From Lachnospiraceae bacterium (lineage in GTDB: Bacteria > Bacillota_A > Clostridia > Lachnospirales > Lachnospiraceae), in the NCBI GenBank assembly GCA_017416055.1, contig JAFQDI010000016.1, forward strand, positions 1 to 8,624: a stretch of 8,624 bases of DNA, written 5' to 3'. The position numbers were made by a program, and so were the translations under genes. Numbering within the stretch: position 1 is the stretch's first letter; the number at the start of each line of letters is the position of its first letter. Under the pieces are notes generated by a model. It did no database searches and had not been told where the DNA came from. It was given only the letters and a program-made list of their open reading frames with translations. Shown here piece by piece: positions 5,953-8,624 of the stretch.

Positions 5953-7182
5953 TCAACTTTCTGCAGTCCAATTCCCTCCGATAGTCAACTCGAACTTCAA
6001 TTTGCCCAACGCGGATTCCACTTCTGCTTTGCTAAAGACAGCGTCCTCAAAGATATATATCGTCTTCGCCAGAACATTATCCTCTTTCGCGGACACCTTG
6101 ATCGGTTCGTCTCCGTCAAAACATATCCATCCCCGATAAAATGTACCGTTAATCTCGGAAAGATAAATGTCTCCCTTCATCACGCCCTCGGTGGTTTCCC
6201 TTCCGTCCAGGTATAGCATCCAGGCTGCATGAAGCAACGGTCCCCAATTGATAAATTCATAACCGTCAACTGCGCCAACTGCTTCCTCCAAATCTCCCTC
6301 CAGAAACAAATCACAGTTATCCGTGTTCAATTGATCGAAGCTGCCTTGCCACGCTCTTATCTGCTGTCCTGTCCAAGTAATCCGGGTACTGGCCAGATTA
6401 ATACGGCTTTGCGAATCAATTCGATAATCCCAGGAAATCTGATTTGACGGTCCGCTATAACCGATATTCTGATATCCCAAATCGTAATATACATCAACAT
6501 GAGTCTGTTTTCTGCTGTAGGTGAAATCCTCCAAAAAAGCCTTCACTCTGTAGGGTTTCCCTGCAGATCTCTGCACTCCCACTCCGCTGATCATCCGCAA
6601 CAGATATCCACCGACATATCTAAACTGTTCTCCCTGAGCCACTGTGGTCGGCTCCATGGTAAACTCACCTTCATGTAACAGCACCAGTTCGCCTCCGGTT
6701 TCATAATTACCGCTTTCAATCTGTTTTTTCGCGTCGTATATGCTAACACTGCTTTCGGAATTCACATTCAAAATTACGTTGACATCATCTCCTCTTTTCT
6801 CCACGATGACAACATACTTTTTCCAATCTATATCCCAGTAAATCTGAAAGGTCCGAGTCTCTTTTACATAGTAAAATCCACGCAGATTCGTATAGTATTC
6901 ATCCAACTTTGCTGTAGCAAGCTGCAAGGTCTGCTCAGAAAGCTTTCGTTCGTCCCGGATGACTTGATTAATATCCATCTCCGTCTCAGCTTCACTCGAC
7001 TGTTCCGGTGTCTCGAATTCCGTTTTCGTTTCCGCCTTGCTCTCATCCGGCATCACAGCGTCATCTCTCAGAAGGTAATCAATGCAGATTACATTTAGGA
7101 GAAGGACAAACAGCACGCCAACCATCAGCAGTAAATGCTTACTCCGATTCGATCCCACTATCTCTTTCCACACTTTTCCCAT
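5953..7182 (-). CDS. Membrane-anchored protein of unknown function (409 aa)
   Basis: I do not recognise a family. Residues 1-16 are polar with several basic residues. Residues 17-38 form one hydrophobic membrane segment (LLLMVGVLFVLLLNVICIDYLL), most consistent with an uncleaved signal anchor and the rest of the chain outside the membrane. A Glu/Ser/Thr-rich linker runs from about 45 to 70. A predicted helix at about 74-98 leads into a globular part of some 310 residues. That part is rich in aromatic residues (10 Trp in the protein; clusters at 103-123 and 231-252) and in alternating hydrophobic patterns suggesting beta strands. I see no lipobox, sortase signal or enzyme motif, and only three cysteines. 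GAGG lies 6 bases before the ATG. The gene follows the preceding one by 11 bases and ends before a hairpin terminator, so the two are very probably co-transcribed and may act together at the cell surface. Confidence 0.8.
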   Translation of the reverse strand: MGKVWKEIVGSNRSKHLLLMVGVLFVLLLNVICIDYLLRDDAVMPDESKAETKTEFETPEQSSEAETEMDINQVIRDERKLSEQTLQLATAKLDEYYTNLRGFYYVKETRTFQIYWDIDWKKYVVIVEKRGDDVNVILNVNSESSVSIYDAKKQIESGNYETGGELVLLHEGEFTMEPTTVAQGEQFRYVGGYLLRMISGVGVQRSAGKPYRVKAFLEDFTYSRKQTHVDVYYDLGYQNIGYSGPSNQISWDYRIDSQSRINLASTRITWTGQQIRAWQGSFDQLNTDNCDLFLEGDLEEAVGAVDGYEFINWGPLLHAAWMLYLDGRETTEGVMKGDIYLSEINGTFYRGWICFDGDEPIKVSAKEDNVLAKTIYIFEDAVFSKAEVESALGKLKFELTIGGNWTAES

Positions 7183-7193
7183 GTATTTCCTCT

Positions 7194-8624
7194 TTAGTTC
7201 ATTCCTAAGAATGCCTTCAGTGTCTCCAGATCCTTTTCCAGATCTTCATTTCCCTCGGGATATACTTCCTTCAAATAGTCATCCAGATGTCCGGCGAATA
7301 CTTCCTTCTGCTCGGTCGTCAAAGACTCGCCGATACCCATCGGGTCAGAACCATTTTCCTCCACCATCGTTTCCATCAGGGAAGGAATTAATGCGGACTC
7401 TGCATACCAAGCCAAGGGATCCTCGATCACTTCGCCATTCACTTCGATACGGTTTTCGGAAGAGTAGGAATTGATCAATTCCTCCAACTTTTCTTCACCA
7501 TCGGAAGCGATCTCCGCAATCTCAATCACGGTTGCAATACTCTGATATTCTTTTTCCGCGTCAAAATTCTCATCATTCTCCAGTTTTTTGATCTCTTCGG
7601 GCAGAGCAGCAAGCATACCGCCTAATATCGGAGCGGTAGCGCCCATATCTTCCGTTGTCTTGTCAAGATAATCATTGAACAGTTCGGACGCAAAGATTAA
7701 CGCATCGGGATCAACGTCAAGGAAATACAGATTCGCCTCGCCGTTCTTGATGAGTTCAGTGATATTTTGCGTACTGATCATCGTCAAAAGGCCTTCGATC
7801 GCACTGTAATACTCTGCAAAACGAGGACCGTCATATCCTTCTGTCGTACACAGTTTCAGTTTATCGATCAACTTATTCAGAATCGTCTCGTCAATACCGT
7901 CAACCATCTCGGTGCTTGTAATAAACTGTCCCACGCGGTCCACACCAATCATCGGATGAGTTGCAAGTGCTTCCAATACGTTGCCAAGCTGAGCCGTTTT
8001 TGTGCCTGTTGAAAAAGCAAGCAACAGGATCGCCTTTCCTTCCTTTGCCTGATCCTCTTTATCGGTGATCGGATCATCTGAAAATCCACTGAGCAGTGTA
8101 TCCTTGATCTGGTCAGCCATGTCACCTTGTTCTGCCATACCCATGACCATCGCATCAATAACACCCTTTTTGAGCTTTACAATCTCATCGGTGCTGTTCA
8201 GGAATTCTCCGATTTCTGCATCGAATCCGCTGTCCAGCAACAGTTCAAGCGGATTCTCAGACTTCTGGATGACAGCAATCAATTCTTTCTCAAGAAGAGA
8301 CTCAGCTAAATCTAAAACTGCATTGACATTATTTTCAAACACTTCAGGAGACTTCATAAACACATCAATCAGTGTTCCATAAGCCGGGTAATCGTCACGC
8401 ACCCCATTTAACGCTTCCTTTACAATCGGATATACCCAGTCTGCTTCCACAATCTCCTCGCGCAGGAACTTGATCATCTCCACATCTTCTTTTCCCAACG
8501 TTGTCAAATCGTTTCCACTCAGCTTTTCAGCGTATCCCACCGCCTTCTCTACTGTACTCACAACCTGTGCAGGACTCATCTTCTTGCCATCTTCACCGTA
8601 CTTGAACTCAGTCAGCTTACTGTA
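7194..8624 (-). CDS. Acidic, helix-rich protein of unknown function (5' end outside window)
   Basis: An open frame of 476 codons runs from the right edge to the TAA at 7196-7194. An ATG at 8579 is not a convincing start: the frame is open through all 15 codons upstream to the edge and no good ribosome binding site precedes it. The gene therefore almost certainly begins beyond 8624. The visible part is dominated by Leu, Glu, Asp and Ala. In the first 200 residues after Met-8579, I count about 39 Asp/Glu against 18 Lys/Arg. Patterns such as NAVLDLAESLLEKEL and LGNVLEALATHP suggest successive amphipathic helices, perhaps an alpha-solenoid. I see no membrane segment, nucleotide-binding motif or catalytic signature, and only one cysteine. 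The next gene, encoding a membrane-anchored protein, starts 11 bases after the stop, with its ribosome binding site in the gap. I cannot assign a function; the missing N-terminus may hold the identifying domain. Confidence 0.78.
   Translation of the reverse strand, partial: YSKLTEFKYGEDGKKMSPAQVVSTVEKAVGYAEKLSGNDLTTLGKEDVEMIKFLREEIVEADWVYPIVKEALNGVRDDYPAYGTLIDVFMKSPEVFENNVNAVLDLAESLLEKELIAVIQKSENPLELLLDSGFDAEIGEFLNSTDEIVKLKKGVIDAMVMGMAEQGDMADQIKDTLLSGFSDDPITDKEDQAKEGKAILLLAFSTGTKTAQLGNVLEALATHPMIGVDRVGQFITSTEMVDGIDETILNKLIDKLKLCTTEGYDGPRFAEYYSAIEGLLTMISTQNITELIKNGEANLYFLDVDPDALIFASELFNDYLDKTTEDMGATAPILGGMLAALPEEIKKLENDENFDAEKEYQSIATVIEIAEIASDGEEKLEELINSYSSENRIEVNGEVIEDPLAWYAESALIPSLMETMVEENGSDPMGIGESLTTEQKEVFAGHLDDYLKEVYPEGNEDLEKDLETLKAFLGMN

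Noticed and set aside
5667..5984. Plus-strand open frame of 105 codons crossing the yicC leader and the terminator
   Set aside because: It overlaps the 5' end of yicC, the promoter, the terminator stem and the 3' end of the next gene, and has no convincing start context. It looks like an antisense shadow of the leader.
7194..8579. Complete gene starting with the ATG at 8579
   Set aside because: The frame remains open to the window edge and no suitable ribosome binding site precedes the ATG, so this is treated as a partial gene.
1..8624. Mobile elements, CRISPR arrays, tRNA or rRNA genes, phage genes
   Set aside because: No transposase, integrase, terminal inverted repeats, regularly spaced repeats or RNA gene signatures were seen on either strand.

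Overview
The window looks like a stretch of a Clostridia (Bacillota) chromosome, most likely from the family Lachnospiraceae. This rests on three things: the gene order yicC - remA - gmk - rpoZ - rimO - pgsA - cinA, protein sequences of low-GC Gram-positive type (RemA/DUF370, omega with an acidic tail, a DUF2953 protein), and AGGAG-type ribosome binding sites. The family assignment is inference from memory of such loci; no search was run. Every gene I can support is on the minus strand, so transcription runs from high to low coordinates.

Right part (8624 to 5953): two unrecognised genes lie in tandem, 11 bases apart. The first enters from the right edge with its 5' end missing and encodes a strongly acidic, apparently all-helical protein. 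The second encodes a 409-residue protein with one N-terminal membrane anchor and a large, Trp/Tyr-rich, probably extracytoplasmic domain. A 16-bp hairpin after the second gene probably ends this transcript.

Boundary (5952 to 5723): after the hairpin come a good sigma-A-type promoter (TTGACT, 18 bases, TATACT) and a leader of about 100 bases with its own hairpin. The leader has two good Shine-Dalgarno-like sequences, neither at a normal distance from the yicC ATG.

Housekeeping operon (5722 to 1): yicC (endoribonuclease family), remA (DNA-binding regulator family), gmk (guanylate kinase), rpoZ (RNA polymerase omega), rimO (ribosomal protein S12 methylthiotransferase), pgsA (phosphatidylglycerophosphate synthase), cinA (nucleotide-related enzyme) and the start of a DUF2953 membrane protein cut by the left edge. 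Most junctions overlap or are under 20 bases, which indicates one transcription unit. The exception is the 126-base rpoZ-rimO gap, which holds two hairpins and a repeat that allows two mutually exclusive pairings. The operon mixes RNA metabolism, GTP/(p)ppGpp-linked functions (gmk, omega), ribosome modification and phospholipid synthesis, an arrangement common in this group.

I found no RNA genes, insertion sequences, CRISPR arrays or phage genes. Most of the window is ordinary core genome. The parts most worth a second look are the two unknown genes, the yicC leader and the rpoZ-rimO intergenic RNA.
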